DNA of 64,000 nt from CAZOKZ01 sp964580585 (GTDB taxonomy: Bacteria; Sumerlaeota; Sumerlaeia; SLMS01; JAHLLQ01), in NCBI GenBank assembly GCA_964580585.1, contig CAZOKZ010000001.1, positions 62,001-126,000 of the forward strand. Direction: 5' to 3'. Both the position numbers and the translations under genes were made by a program. The notes beneath the pieces are model-generated. The model had not been told where the DNA came from and did no database searches. It was given only the letters and a program-made list of their open reading frames with translations. Shown here piece after piece: positions 26,105-35,600 of this stretch; within the stretch, counting starts at the first letter, position 1; each line of letters starts with the position of its first letter.

Positions 26105-27667
26105 TCAGGCTTCACTTTGCGAAGGAGCGTTAGCGGGACGAACCTGAAGTTTGTCCAGCGGTTTCACGCTTTTGAATCCCGTGATGTAATGGCACCCGCC
26201 AAAAAACAGGGCTCCACCCACGCCGAGCAAAATCGTCGCGCGTAATGGATCCGGCATGGGAATGAATCGCAACGTCATGCCGAAAAACATCATAAAGATA
26301 ATGATGCACCAAGTGGGTACGGGAAACATGCGATACCATGGACTGGGTTGAGCGACTCGGCGTAACCGGACCAGATTTTTCTTTGCCATTTTCCCCAAAA
26401 TCATCGTGCCTTTGAAATACCCAATGACCGTCGCAATCAGTCCGATCCCCAAGAGGTAAGCGTGCGACTCAATATTGGGAAGCAGCTTGGCTCCACGTAC
26501 CATCAACATGCTGCCGATTCCCAGCCAGAACAAACAGGCAACAATCGCCAGTGTCGGCCCGTTGAAATTCAGCGGACCCGGTTTGCCTTTCGGAACGTAT
26601 CGCTCTCGCTTGTCCAGTTCCGGTGTGCCTTGTTCGATGGTTTCCCAATCTTCACGCGGTTGATCGAGACGCTCAACGACCTTGTCTGCCAAGTACTCGA
26701 TAAACGGTCCATGTGTATTTGGACACGGCAGGTACAGCATGTCGTTCCATTCGAATTCGTCGAGCGCCGCGCGACCTTCTTGCTGTGATTCTCCGTTATC
26801 GCCCAGGAATCCGAACGGAAAATACACCACGTCGCGCACGCCGACTTCCTGAACTTCGCGTGCGGACTGCGCAACTTCCGGCTCAGTCCATTTACCGCCC
26901 AACGTATGATTCAGCCATCCGATGCGGATGCGTTTGAATCGCTCGCGCAGATTCGTGCGAATCATGCCGAACGCGTGACAGGTTTCCTTGCCGCCGTTGT
27001 TGATCCCAGGTGGGGGATAGACAATGGTGCCATGCGCGCCGAGAATCAATGCCGCATTCGCGCATTTATCTTCGCTCCAACCTGCCTCCTGGCAATGTTG
27101 CCAGATGAAATCCGCGAGCACTTTCCCGAGTTTTTGATCGAATCCCAGGCCCTTGACATACATTGGCGCGGGAAGTGGATTCGTGCCGCTGCACGCACGA
27201 TGAAACGTGGAGAAATCCGTACGGCTGACCCCCGATGTGAAATCGCCTTCGGCCAAGTACAACGGCAGCACAACGATTTCGTCCGGCGGGTTTTTCTTCA
27301 ATGTCTCCAGGTAATCGAGCAGAAACGGCGCGCAAAATTCAAAAATACACGCCACGTGGAAATCCACGTTCGGTTGGCGTTGCTTCAGCGTCTCTGCTAC
27401 CGCATTGGCCTGTGCGTGGCTGATTTCATTCAGCGGTGAAAAATACTGATTTTCAATCAGTCCTTGTTTACGGATGCGTCCGCGCCGCGCTGCAAACAGT
27501 GGAAGTAAAAATTTCGGAATTGGCGCCACACGCAACGTCAGACGGCGCAAGATCGACAACGAATATTCGTATTGGGGACGCCATTTATGCTCGGGCGGTT
27601 CGCCATAAGTCAGGCAAATCACTTCGACGCGTTTGCGCGTGGTGGGGGCTTGCGTTGTTGCGGTCAT
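26105..27667 (-). CDS. hemH: ferrochelatase with a four-helix C-terminal membrane domain
   Basis: HemH inserts iron into protoporphyrin IX. The first 350 or so residues are ferrochelatase: ICLTYGEPPE near the N terminus, the IFEFCAPFLLD segment, LPLYLAEG, a conserved His in LGAHGTIV (about 217) and FPFGFLGDNGES (about 292). Residues about 375-500 add four hydrophobic helices and a short basic/Pro-rich tail, giving 520 residues against about 310-360 usual. Cyanobacterial enzymes have a single C-terminal helix; four is unusual. The fusion would hold the last heme step at the membrane. The start overlaps hemG by ATGA. Confidence 0.9.
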   Translation of the reverse strand: MTATTQAPTTRKRVEVICLTYGEPPEHKWRPQYEYSLSILRRLTLRVAPIPKFLLPLFAARRGRIRKQGLIENQYFSPLNEISHAQANAVAETLKQRQPNVDFHVACIFEFCAPFLLDYLETLKKNPPDEIVVLPLYLAEGDFTSGVSRTDFSTFHRACSGTNPLPAPMYVKGLGFDQKLGKVLADFIWQHCQEAGWSEDKCANAALILGAHGTIVYPPPGINNGGKETCHAFGMIRTNLRERFKRIRIGWLNHTLGGKWTEPEVAQSAREVQEVGVRDVVYFPFGFLGDNGESQQEGRAALDEFEWNDMLYLPCPNTHGPFIEYLADKVVERLDQPREDWETIEQGTPELDKRERYVPKGKPGPLNFNGPTLAIVACLFWLGIGSMLMVRGAKLLPNIESHAYLLGIGLIATVIGYFKGTMILGKMAKKNLVRLRRVAQPSPWYRMFPVPTWCIIIFMMFFGMTLRFIPMPDPLRATILLGVGGALFFGGCHYITGFKSVKPLDKLQVRPANAPSQSEA

Positions 27668-29052
27668 CTTACGGGTGCGGAACCACCTTTGAGAATAATA
27701 TCCAATTCATTCGCCAATCGATTTGCCGAAGCAACACGCTCGGGAATCGAAACGCCGCCCAGGAAATTGCCCAGCAGGTGCAGGTTTTTCGGCAATTGTT
27801 TCAGCACCTTGTTGATCTTTTCCGTATGTCCAACACGGAAAACCGGCAACGATTTATCCCATCGCGTGATCTTGAACACATCGAAATCGCCACCCTGAAA
27901 ACCGAGCGTCAGGCGTAAATCCTGTTCGACTGCCTGGCGAATCGCGTCATCGTCCATCGCACAAGCTTCGGGATCCTTCTCACCGCCATAGAAGCATGTC
28001 ATCAGCCGTTTGCCTTCAGGCGCGCGTTCCTTGAAAATCCGGTCGTTCCAAATCATACCGAGAGCCTTCACTTGGCCATCCGGTACCGTCAGGAAGCCAA
28101 AACCGTTCCGCTGATCGGTAAATTGCGATTCAGAGGCTCCCACATGCACCACTGTCAGCGGCGCGTACTCGATAGCTTCAATCGCTTCCGCAGAATCCGC
28201 ATCCAACGGGGCGATAATTTCCGAGGCCCCCTCTGCTGGCGTAGCCAGCACGACGTGACGAACCTTCAACGTTTGATCGGCGCTCTCCAGATACATTTCC
28301 CACTGGCCGGTGCCCTTGCGTTTGATCAGTGGCCATTCCTCGGTATAGATGGTACCGCCCTTGGCCTTAAATTCCTTTGCCAGTTTATCCGCCAATTCGA
28401 TCAGGCCCTTGGGAAAAGAAATCAACGCGCGTGTTGGTGCGGTTGAAGCCGCGCCTGTGTTTTCTCGCAACGATTTCATCATGTCCTTCAGAGCTAACCC
28501 CTTGCGAGCGGGAGCGTACAACTTTGGGAATGTCGTTTCAAAACTGACGCGGTCGGCATCGGCGGCATAAACGCCCGCCATGAACGGTTTCAACAAGCTA
28601 TCCACGGCTTCGTTGCCAATACGTTGGCGGAAAAACTTCCCGAGTTCAATATCCTGTTTCAGAGGCTTGCCGCTTAAAAACAACCCGAAAAACGTACGCA
28701 GTTTTCCCAGTGGCGACAACGCGTTGCTGAAGAGAAACGCGGGAGGTGAAGTGGGGACTTTTCGCAGCTTACCCTTTTTCCAGATAAACCGCTCGTGTTC
28801 TTTCATCGGTGTGATCTGAGCTCGATCTTCAAGGCCCAAATCCTTTACCAATTGCAGACCATCTTCGGGAAACGAAGAAAAACTATTGGGTCCGCATTCG
28901 ATTAAATATCCACCTTCGCGTTCCGATTGGATGACACCGCCCCATCGTTCAGATTGTTCGATGATTGCGACACGCCAACCTTTTTGGGCACAACGGTACG
29001 CGGTTGTCAGGCCTGTGATTCCTGCACCAATTACCAGAATATCGAGTTCCAT
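27664..29052 (-). CDS. hemG: HemG/HemY-type protoporphyrinogen (or coproporphyrinogen) oxidase
   Basis: An FAD-dependent six-electron oxidase of the HemY/CgoX type, 462 residues. It has the dinucleotide motif ILVIGAGITGLTTAYRC at the start, GPNSFSSFPEDGLQLVKDLGL, GVYAADADRVSFETTFP (about 165), and the C-terminal FAD motif LHLLGNFLGGVSIPERVASANRLA. Because HemN and not HemQ is nearby, oxidation of protoporphyrinogen IX is the likelier role. The ATG at 29052 has GGAG 9 nt upstream and is preferred over TTG 29070. It lies 14 nt after hemN and overlaps hemH by 4 nt. The symbol hemY is used for the same family. Confidence 0.93.
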   Translation of the reverse strand: MELDILVIGAGITGLTTAYRCAQKGWRVAIIEQSERWGGVIQSEREGGYLIECGPNSFSSFPEDGLQLVKDLGLEDRAQITPMKEHERFIWKKGKLRKVPTSPPAFLFSNALSPLGKLRTFFGLFLSGKPLKQDIELGKFFRQRIGNEAVDSLLKPFMAGVYAADADRVSFETTFPKLYAPARKGLALKDMMKSLRENTGAASTAPTRALISFPKGLIELADKLAKEFKAKGGTIYTEEWPLIKRKGTGQWEMYLESADQTLKVRHVVLATPAEGASEIIAPLDADSAEAIEAIEYAPLTVVHVGASESQFTDQRNGFGFLTVPDGQVKALGMIWNDRIFKERAPEGKRLMTCFYGGEKDPEACAMDDDAIRQAVEQDLRLTLGFQGGDFDVFKITRWDKSLPVFRVGHTEKINKVLKQLPKNLHLLGNFLGGVSIPERVASANRLANELDIILKGGSAPVR

Positions 29053-29066
29053 GAATAGCGGCTCCG

Positions 29067-30464
29067 TCAAACGGCGCGTGAAAACATTGGTTTATGCGAA
29101 TTTTTATCTTTCAAATAAGCATCGAACACCACGGCGATGTTCCGCAAGAAGATACGCCCCTTCTCCGTCACCACCAAAGCCTCGTCGCCCAACTCAATCA
29201 ACCCATCTTGCTCAAGGGGGGCAAGCAATTCGCGTTCGGACTCGACTAATTCCCAACAACTGGGTCCCGTGGGGACGGAGAATTCACAAGCGCGCCGCAC
29301 AATACCGTTGCACATCAGTTCCTCGATGATGAAACGGCGAAGCAAATCGTCGTCGGACAAGCGAAGTCCGTGCTCCAGGGGAAGCTTCCCTTCCTCGAGC
29401 ATTCGACGATAACCCGACAACTTTTTGACGTTTTGCGCAAACGCTCCCTGGAAATCGCTGATCGACGAAAGCCCGAACGCCAGCATATCCGTTCCACGCA
29501 ACGTCGTATAGCCCATGAAATTCCGGCGAAGGGTGCCTTGCTGTTGCGCGATGGTCAGGGAATCTTCCTTCAACGCATAATGATCCATGCCGATGAATTC
29601 CCATCCCTCGGTCGTCAGACGATTATGCGCTTCGATGAACATCTCGAGCTTCAGCGCCGGGGGAGGCAGAATTTCCAATTCCAACTTACGCTGATGCGCC
29701 AGCCGTCCGGGCAAGTACGCAAAATTATACAGTGCCAATCGATCGGGACGAAGTTCAACGACATCATCCAGCGATCGGGTCCAGCTCTCCGCCGTCTGAC
29801 GTGGCAATCCATAAATCAAATCGATGTTGACGCTTTTAAAACCCGTATTCCGCGCCGCAGCCACATTCGCAAAGGCAATTTCACGCGTCTGTCCACGGCC
29901 AATGGCCTTTTGCGTTTCGGGGTTGAAATCCTGCACGCCGAAACTGATACGTCGAAACCCATGCTGATGATAAAGTGTGAAAATATCCTCAGGGGTTGCG
30001 CGGCGTGGATCGACTTCGATACTGATTTCCGCGTCCGGCGCAAAATCAAATGCACCGCGCAACCGGGAAATCACGCGCGTCATTTGCTCGTGCGACAGGT
30101 AGTTCGGCGTGCCCCCGCCAAAGTGCAACTGTGTCACACGACCTGAACCGCGGTATTGGTCGCGTGTCAGCGAAATGTCGCGATCCAGCATATCCAGGTA
30201 CTGGTCGCTGATGCCTTCCTTGGTAGTAATAATGACGTTGCACGCGCAAAAAAGGCAATGCTTGGCGCAAAACGGGATGTGCACATAGAGCGACAGGTCG
30301 CGGCTGCCCTCGGAATGTTCACGCAGATGCGTCGCCCATTCTTTTGGCCCGAAAGATTCCTTCCAATACGGCGCCGTCGGGTAGCTGGTGTAGCGGGGAA
30401 TACGTTGATCGTACGCACGAATTTTATCCGCGGTGATTCCCAGAGATTCCAACGTCGCTGACAT
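29067..30464 (-). CDS. hemN: oxygen-independent coproporphyrinogen III oxidase
   Basis: HemN is the radical-SAM enzyme converting coproporphyrinogen III to protoporphyrinogen IX without oxygen. The 465-residue protein has the HemN-specific YTSYPTAPYW near residue 25, the cluster motif PFCAKHCLFCACN (C-x3-C-x2-C-x-C, about 64-76), QLHFGGGTPNYL, EVDPRR and GVQDFNPETQKAIGR. The Cys-Ala-Cys after the cluster and the YPTA motif separate it from HemW. It carries one copy of the repeated 10-base word (29271-29280). It lies 13 nt downstream of hemE. Confidence 0.96.
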   Translation of the reverse strand: MSATLESLGITADKIRAYDQRIPRYTSYPTAPYWKESFGPKEWATHLREHSEGSRDLSLYVHIPFCAKHCLFCACNVIITTKEGISDQYLDMLDRDISLTRDQYRGSGRVTQLHFGGGTPNYLSHEQMTRVISRLRGAFDFAPDAEISIEVDPRRATPEDIFTLYHQHGFRRISFGVQDFNPETQKAIGRGQTREIAFANVAAARNTGFKSVNIDLIYGLPRQTAESWTRSLDDVVELRPDRLALYNFAYLPGRLAHQRKLELEILPPPALKLEMFIEAHNRLTTEGWEFIGMDHYALKEDSLTIAQQQGTLRRNFMGYTTLRGTDMLAFGLSSISDFQGAFAQNVKKLSGYRRMLEEGKLPLEHGLRLSDDDLLRRFIIEELMCNGIVRRACEFSVPTGPSCWELVESERELLAPLEQDGLIELGDEALVVTEKGRIFLRNIAVVFDAYLKDKNSHKPMFSRAV

Positions 30465-30477
30465 GATATTGACCCTT

Positions 30478-31515
30478 TCAGCCCAAGGCTTTCACGCACT
30501 CAACCATGCGGCGCGCGCCTTCCATCGTGCACTGCGGCAAAATTCCATGCCCCAGGTTTGCAATCCATCCTTTGCGGTAATCAAACCCTTCCAGCGATCG
30601 TTTCAACTCACGTTCAACCGCGTCGGGAACGATCAGAACCGTTGGGTCCAGGTTGCCTTGTAACGCTTTGTCCGGCGCACGGCGACGCGCTTCGGCGAGC
30701 GGCGTTATCCAATCCACACTGACTACATCGGCGCCCGAATTCGCCATGGATTCTAACACCGGATAACTGCCCCGCACATACAAATGAATCGGCGTTTCCG
30801 GACAGGCTTTTTTGACGCGTGCAATCAAGTCGCGCTGATATGGCGCGGCAAATTCTTCGTAATCGGTGGGGGAGAGAATCCATCCCGATGACTCGAAGAT
30901 CTGCACGCCATCGGCGCCGCCTTCGTCGATCTGGCTAATCAGGTAATTCGCCGCCGTTTCCGTCGTTCGGCTCAACATCTCGTGCAGCAACGCAGGCGAT
31001 TCGTACGTCAATTGCTTGATGTGGTGCGCATTGCGGCTCATGCGGCCTTCGACTGCGTAAGAAACCAGGGTGTACGGGCATCCCGCAAATCCAAGTACCG
31101 GTACATCGATACCCGCTTTTTTGCGCAGGCATTGTAACGACTGCGCAACGGGTGGATTGCTAAACCCCACAGAGTTGAATCGATCCAGATCAGTTTCGGT
31201 ACGGGGGGGATTTGTGATGAGAGGTCCGCCGTCGGGGAAATCGACTGAAAGTCCCATTTGTTCGAGCGGAATCAAGATATCATTGAAGATGATCATCAGG
31301 TCGATATCGAGCAAATCGAGTGGAAGCAACGTTACAGCGGCGGAGACTTCCGGATTCAAACACAACTCGCGAAAACTATATTTCTGGCGATACTCCTGAT
31401 ACTCTGGCATGTATCGGCCAGCTTGCCGCATAATCCAGACCGGAGGACGATCCGTCTCCTGCTGCTTGACAGTCAGAAGATAACGTTCCTTTTTACTCAA
31501 TGAAATCAATGTCAC
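30478..31515 (-). CDS. hemE: uroporphyrinogen decarboxylase
   Basis: HemE removes four carboxylates from uroporphyrinogen III to give coproporphyrinogen III. Signatures are PPVWIMRQAGRYMPEYQE (about residues 24-41), the FNDILIPLEQMG segment, FAGCPYTLVSY (about 145) and GNLDPTVL. A GTG start at 31515 is chosen because AAGGAA lies 8 nt upstream and the resulting 345 residues match the family; the frame is open further upstream without homology. It heads the minus-strand block hemE-hemN-hemG-hemH. Confidence 0.96.
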   Translation of the reverse strand: MTLISLSKKERYLLTVKQQETDRPPVWIMRQAGRYMPEYQEYRQKYSFRELCLNPEVSAAVTLLPLDLLDIDLMIIFNDILIPLEQMGLSVDFPDGGPLITNPPRTETDLDRFNSVGFSNPPVAQSLQCLRKKAGIDVPVLGFAGCPYTLVSYAVEGRMSRNAHHIKQLTYESPALLHEMLSRTTETAANYLISQIDEGGADGVQIFESSGWILSPTDYEEFAAPYQRDLIARVKKACPETPIHLYVRGSYPVLESMANSGADVVSVDWITPLAEARRRAPDKALQGNLDPTVLIVPDAVERELKRSLEGFDYRKGWIANLGHGILPQCTMEGARRMVECVKALG

Positions 31516-31962
31516 GTGGTAGGTTCCTTGTTTGCCCGGACGCGCTGATCTGAATCTCGGCACAGCCCTGTAAAGCTTGTGTTTAGTGGCATGGAACGAC
31601 CCTCGTCAAGGAGAAGGAACCGACTCCAATTGCCAACGGACAAAAAAATGGATAAATAAGACCTCAAATAGCCAATTATTGCCTTCTCTACTTTCAGCAG
31701 CGAATTCCAAGCCAGCCGGATGCCCCGTCCCGACCTTCCTGTTTCGCGTTAAAAAATGCTTCATTTCGTTCCGGCAATAAAAAAACAGAAGAAAGTTTTG
31801 CTGAATCATTTGGGCAAATGCACTCTATGCTTGTCCTCGCTCTCCGAGACTCTCATGATACAAAACACTTTTGGATTCTCGCATTGTTCGCCCCGGCGAT
31901 TTACCGTTGCAAAGGTGGACAGTTCATTCAGATCTGGTAATTTTCAAGGAGTCCTTTTCAGT
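31516..31962. other. 447-nt intergenic region, divergent heme block and FnIII gene
   Basis: It must hold the promoters of the hemE block and of the FnIII-domain gene, but I find no convincing hexamer pairs. There is no strong hairpin, no recognisable riboswitch and no small gene with a ribosome site. Confidence 0.5.
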
Positions 31963-32589
31963 ATGCCACGGTTTCCCCGTCGCGAAGGCGATATTGTTCG
32001 ATTTTCCGATGAAATGGTTTCGGGACTGAAAGAATATTCCACCAGTTTCCCGAGTTGCGACCTCTCAGGCTTGCAGCATGTGCGCGAAGAATATGAAGTC
32101 AAAAAAGATAAGCAATTAGCCGCGCTCGAAGCCTACAAACAGGCGACGGAAGAAAAAGACGAGTGCCTTGAAAAGCTGATCAAAAAAATGAAGCGCGAAT
32201 TACGTCGCGCGGAAACCGATGTTTCTGACGACCTGGACAAACTGGAACGCATTGGTTGGGGCGATAATTCAGAACTCACAGCAGTTCCGCCACCCGGCAC
32301 ACCGCGTTCGGTTCAGGTTCACCGACTGGCTAAAGATCCCTCGGACGTAACCGTGAAATGGAATCCCCCGGCACGCGGTAGTGGTGGAAGCGTCGGATTT
32401 TACGAAATCGAACGACGCGAACGCGATCAGGATGAAGACGAATACAGCGAGTGGTCCATTGCAGGGGTCACCGTCGAGACAGAAATCCGCCTTGCCAATC
32501 AACCCGAAGGCGTGGACCTGCAATACCGGGTAATTGCAGCAAACCGAATCGGTAAATCTTTGCCCACAAAGCCAGCCGAGTTACCCTGA
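31963..32589 (+). CDS. cytoplasmic protein with coiled-coil and fibronectin type III domain
   Basis: A 208-residue protein from ATG 31963, with AAGGAG 11 nt upstream. The N-terminal MPRFPRREGDIVRFSDEMV segment and following charged helices (about 40-90) look like a coiled coil. A single FnIII domain follows (about residues 110-208), with PPPGTPRSVQV at its start, VTVKWNPPARGSGGSVGFYEIERR, and the closing YRVIAANRIGKS. No signal peptide or membrane segment is seen, so a cytoplasmic adaptor role is likely. It is convergent with the WD40 kinase, 19 nt from its stop. Confidence 0.75.
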   Translation: MPRFPRREGDIVRFSDEMVSGLKEYSTSFPSCDLSGLQHVREEYEVKKDKQLAALEAYKQATEEKDECLEKLIKKMKRELRRAETDVSDDLDKLERIGWGDNSELTAVPPPGTPRSVQVHRLAKDPSDVTVKWNPPARGSGGSVGFYEIERRERDQDEDEYSEWSIAGVTVETEIRLANQPEGVDLQYRVIAANRIGKSLPTKPAELP

Positions 32590-32608
32590 AAATTCGACTC
32601 GGGCCTAA

Positions 32609-35600
32609 TTACTCCGTCGGTCGTTCTCCAAATACGTTCAACCAGATCAAATTCCCATCCGGCGTCTGGTAAATTTCAGACGCTTGACTGGGCAGCGTAC
32701 GGTTTGGTTGATCTGGCCATTCCTCTGTGCCAATCCAATCGTCGCCCCGGTGACCAAACGTAAACTTGAACTGCATCGGCACATTGCGAGTTCGGAATTC
32801 CCACATTGTACCGAATTTCGTTTCGCCCAGGAACTTCATTGGAATCGCATTGGGTGTCCAGGCACCTAAATCCTCCAGATCGCCCGAGATAAACAAACGA
32901 TTGTCCGTGTTTTTTTTCGGCACCAAACACATAATCTGAATTTTTCGCCCCCCGAGCGGCGAAATTTGTTCGATCGGCTCGATCGGCCCCGTCACACCGA
33001 CGAGGTATTCCCGGAATGGTTCGGGTAAAAGTTCGTTGGGAACGGGGCGACGCCATTGAGCCGCCGGGGGAATGAGCTGACTCATGCGAACGGACTCCAT
33101 CTTCGTTAAAAGAGGAGCAACCTGCTTCGACAAGAAGGAATCCGATGGAGCATTCATAATCGCTGTGCGCGTTTCCGACAAATCCAATTTCAATCGTTCC
33201 CGGTCTTCGGGCTTCAAATCGAACAAAGGCAGTGAATCGTCCACCGACGCAAGCAACTGAATCATGGATTCGCGTCCTTCTTCGACTGTTGATCGAGAAA
33301 GGTAATCCAAATACCAATATTCAACCACACGACCACGTGTGTCACAACGTTCGCTCCACTCTTCACTTCTATCGCGTTGCCACAAAGTGAAGCGCAGTTT
33401 CCAATCCAGTTGTGTCGAACCCGGCAAGTCCTTCAAACGCCAGGGAATGGGATCCCAGACCTTGACCAGCGAATCGGTAGATGCCGTGGCGAGTTCCGTT
33501 CCGTCCGTTGAAAAGGCAACGGCTGTTAATTCTTCCTCATGAGCCTGGACCCGCATCAGTTCGCTTCCGGTTTCCACACTCCAGATACGAGCGCTGCCAT
33601 CTTTCGATCCCGTAACGAGTCGTGTCCCATCGGGCGAGAAACTAAGGCCGACAACAGGTGCGGTATGCCCAACGAGCGATCCAACTTCCTCACCGGTTTC
33701 CACATTCCAGATCTTCGCCTGCCAACTTTCCGAGGCTGTGGCGATCAACTTGCCATCCGGACTAAACTGAAGGTCGTGAATTTGCTTTTCCGATTCGGCG
33801 ATGGGAGATCTAATCGTCCTTCCTTGAATATTCCACAACCTTACCCCTCGATCCAATCCCGCCGAGGCAATCATTGAACCATCGGGGCTGAATCGCACCG
33901 ACAAGATACCCTTTTCATGCCCCTTGTAGGTCATGATCTGCTCGCCCGATTGTACATTCCACACAATTGCGGTGCCGTCCATCGAACCAGAAACAATATA
34001 ATGTCCAACATCGGGAATCGGCGGTGAAACGTCGATACTTGTGATAACATCGGTGTGTTTTTCCAATGTCATCAAACACGTTCCCACATGCGTGTCCCAG
34101 ATCTTAACTTTTTGATCCTGGGCTCCCGTCGCAATTCGATCGCCGGAAGGAAAAAATGCCACGCTGGTTATCGGCATGACATGCCCACGGAATGTTACGA
34201 GGTTTCGCCCATATCGTGTATCCCACAATCGCGCGGTGTAATCCGTCGAAACACTCACCAATTGATCGTTTGTCGGACTGAAGCGAATCGCGGTAACTTC
34301 ACCGTTATGACCCGAGAGTCTTAAGGTTTCAGGTAACGAAGGGACTTTCCAGATTTTCGCCGTATGATCGCTCGAAGTCGTCAGCAATCGCGAGCCATCG
34401 GGGCTGAAAGACGCATCGATAATTTGCCCTTGATGGCCGACCAACGTGGCAATCTCTCGTCCCGAAGGAATATCCCATAATTTTGCCGTTTCATCGTGCG
34501 AGCAGGTAAGCAGATACTCGTTATTGGGACTGAAAATTACGCGTGAAATCTTTTCCGAATGACCACTCAACGAGAAAAATTCCCGCGAACTATAAGTATG
34601 CCAAAGTTTGACCAGACCGTCCCAGGATGCCGTCGCAACCATATTGCCATCATGGCTGAATCCAGCGCTGGTGATGCCTTGAAAGTGCCCCAGATTCGAG
34701 GCCATCAACGAACCATTTGTCGCGTTCCAGATGCGTGCTGCATTGTCATCTTCCGAGGCGGTCAGAATGGCATCGTTGCTTGGACTGGCTAATACGATAC
34801 CAACCTGGCGATGGCCTTCCAGGCGATGCAGTTCCTTGCCCGAATCGACATCCCAGATGCGAGCCGTACCGTCTTTGGAACCTGTGATGATTTTCTTGCC
34901 GTCGGGGCTGAATGCGGCGCACCAGATGGGTCCTTGATGTCCTTTGTAAACCATGATCTCCCGGCTACTTCGAGCATCCCACAACCGCGCGGTTTGATCC
35001 ACCGACGTTGTCAGCACCAAATTCTGCGTTGGATGAAAATCCACCGTGATTAACCCATTGCTGCGATGCCCGTTGAACGACGAAACCATCTGGCCGTTAT
35101 CCGTGTTCCAAACCACGGCTTTCCCGTCGCCACCTGCGGTGACAAACATCGACCCATCGTGATTAAAATCGATATCATTTACCGATTCGCTATGCGCTGT
35201 ATGCAGATGCAAGACTTCGCCCGATTCCGCGTCCCACAAAATCACCGATCCATCGAGCGATGAAGTTAACACCTTCGTTGAATCGGGGGAAAAAATTCCA
35301 CGCTGAACAAAATCGCTATGTCCACGCAACGTCAGCAACTCAGGTACACATTTCTGAAGCTGGTACCCCCATTCCCACCCTCGCATCGATTCGGGCAACG
35401 CAACTAAGGCGGAAACGGCCTCATCGAATTTCCCTTCATCGAGAGTCGTTTGCGCCAGTTTTAAATTTGCACTGTAATTTCGGAACTCGGCTTCGCGCGC
35501 ACGGCGATTGGCTTCCTCGGCGAGACGGCTTGCCGTTTCGATCCGACGTTGCGCGCTCTTGGCTCGTTGATCCGCATGATAAATTAACGCCGCGCTTCCA

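Larger units (their letters stand above)
6048..29280. repeat. dispersed 10-base word GGGGACGGAG / CTCCGTCCCC, 12 copies
   Basis: Exact copies counted by eye start at 6048, 6717, 13568, 14281, 14624, 15356, 15373, 16450, 17461, 24271, 24782 and 29271, in both orientations and in different reading frames. They lie within genes or across a stop codon. The first is at 6048 and the last at 29271; I found none in 29.3-64 kb. Roughly 0.1 copies would be expected by chance in the window. Flanks are sometimes extended to GGGGACGGAGTCTT (15373, 17461). Confidence 0.75.
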
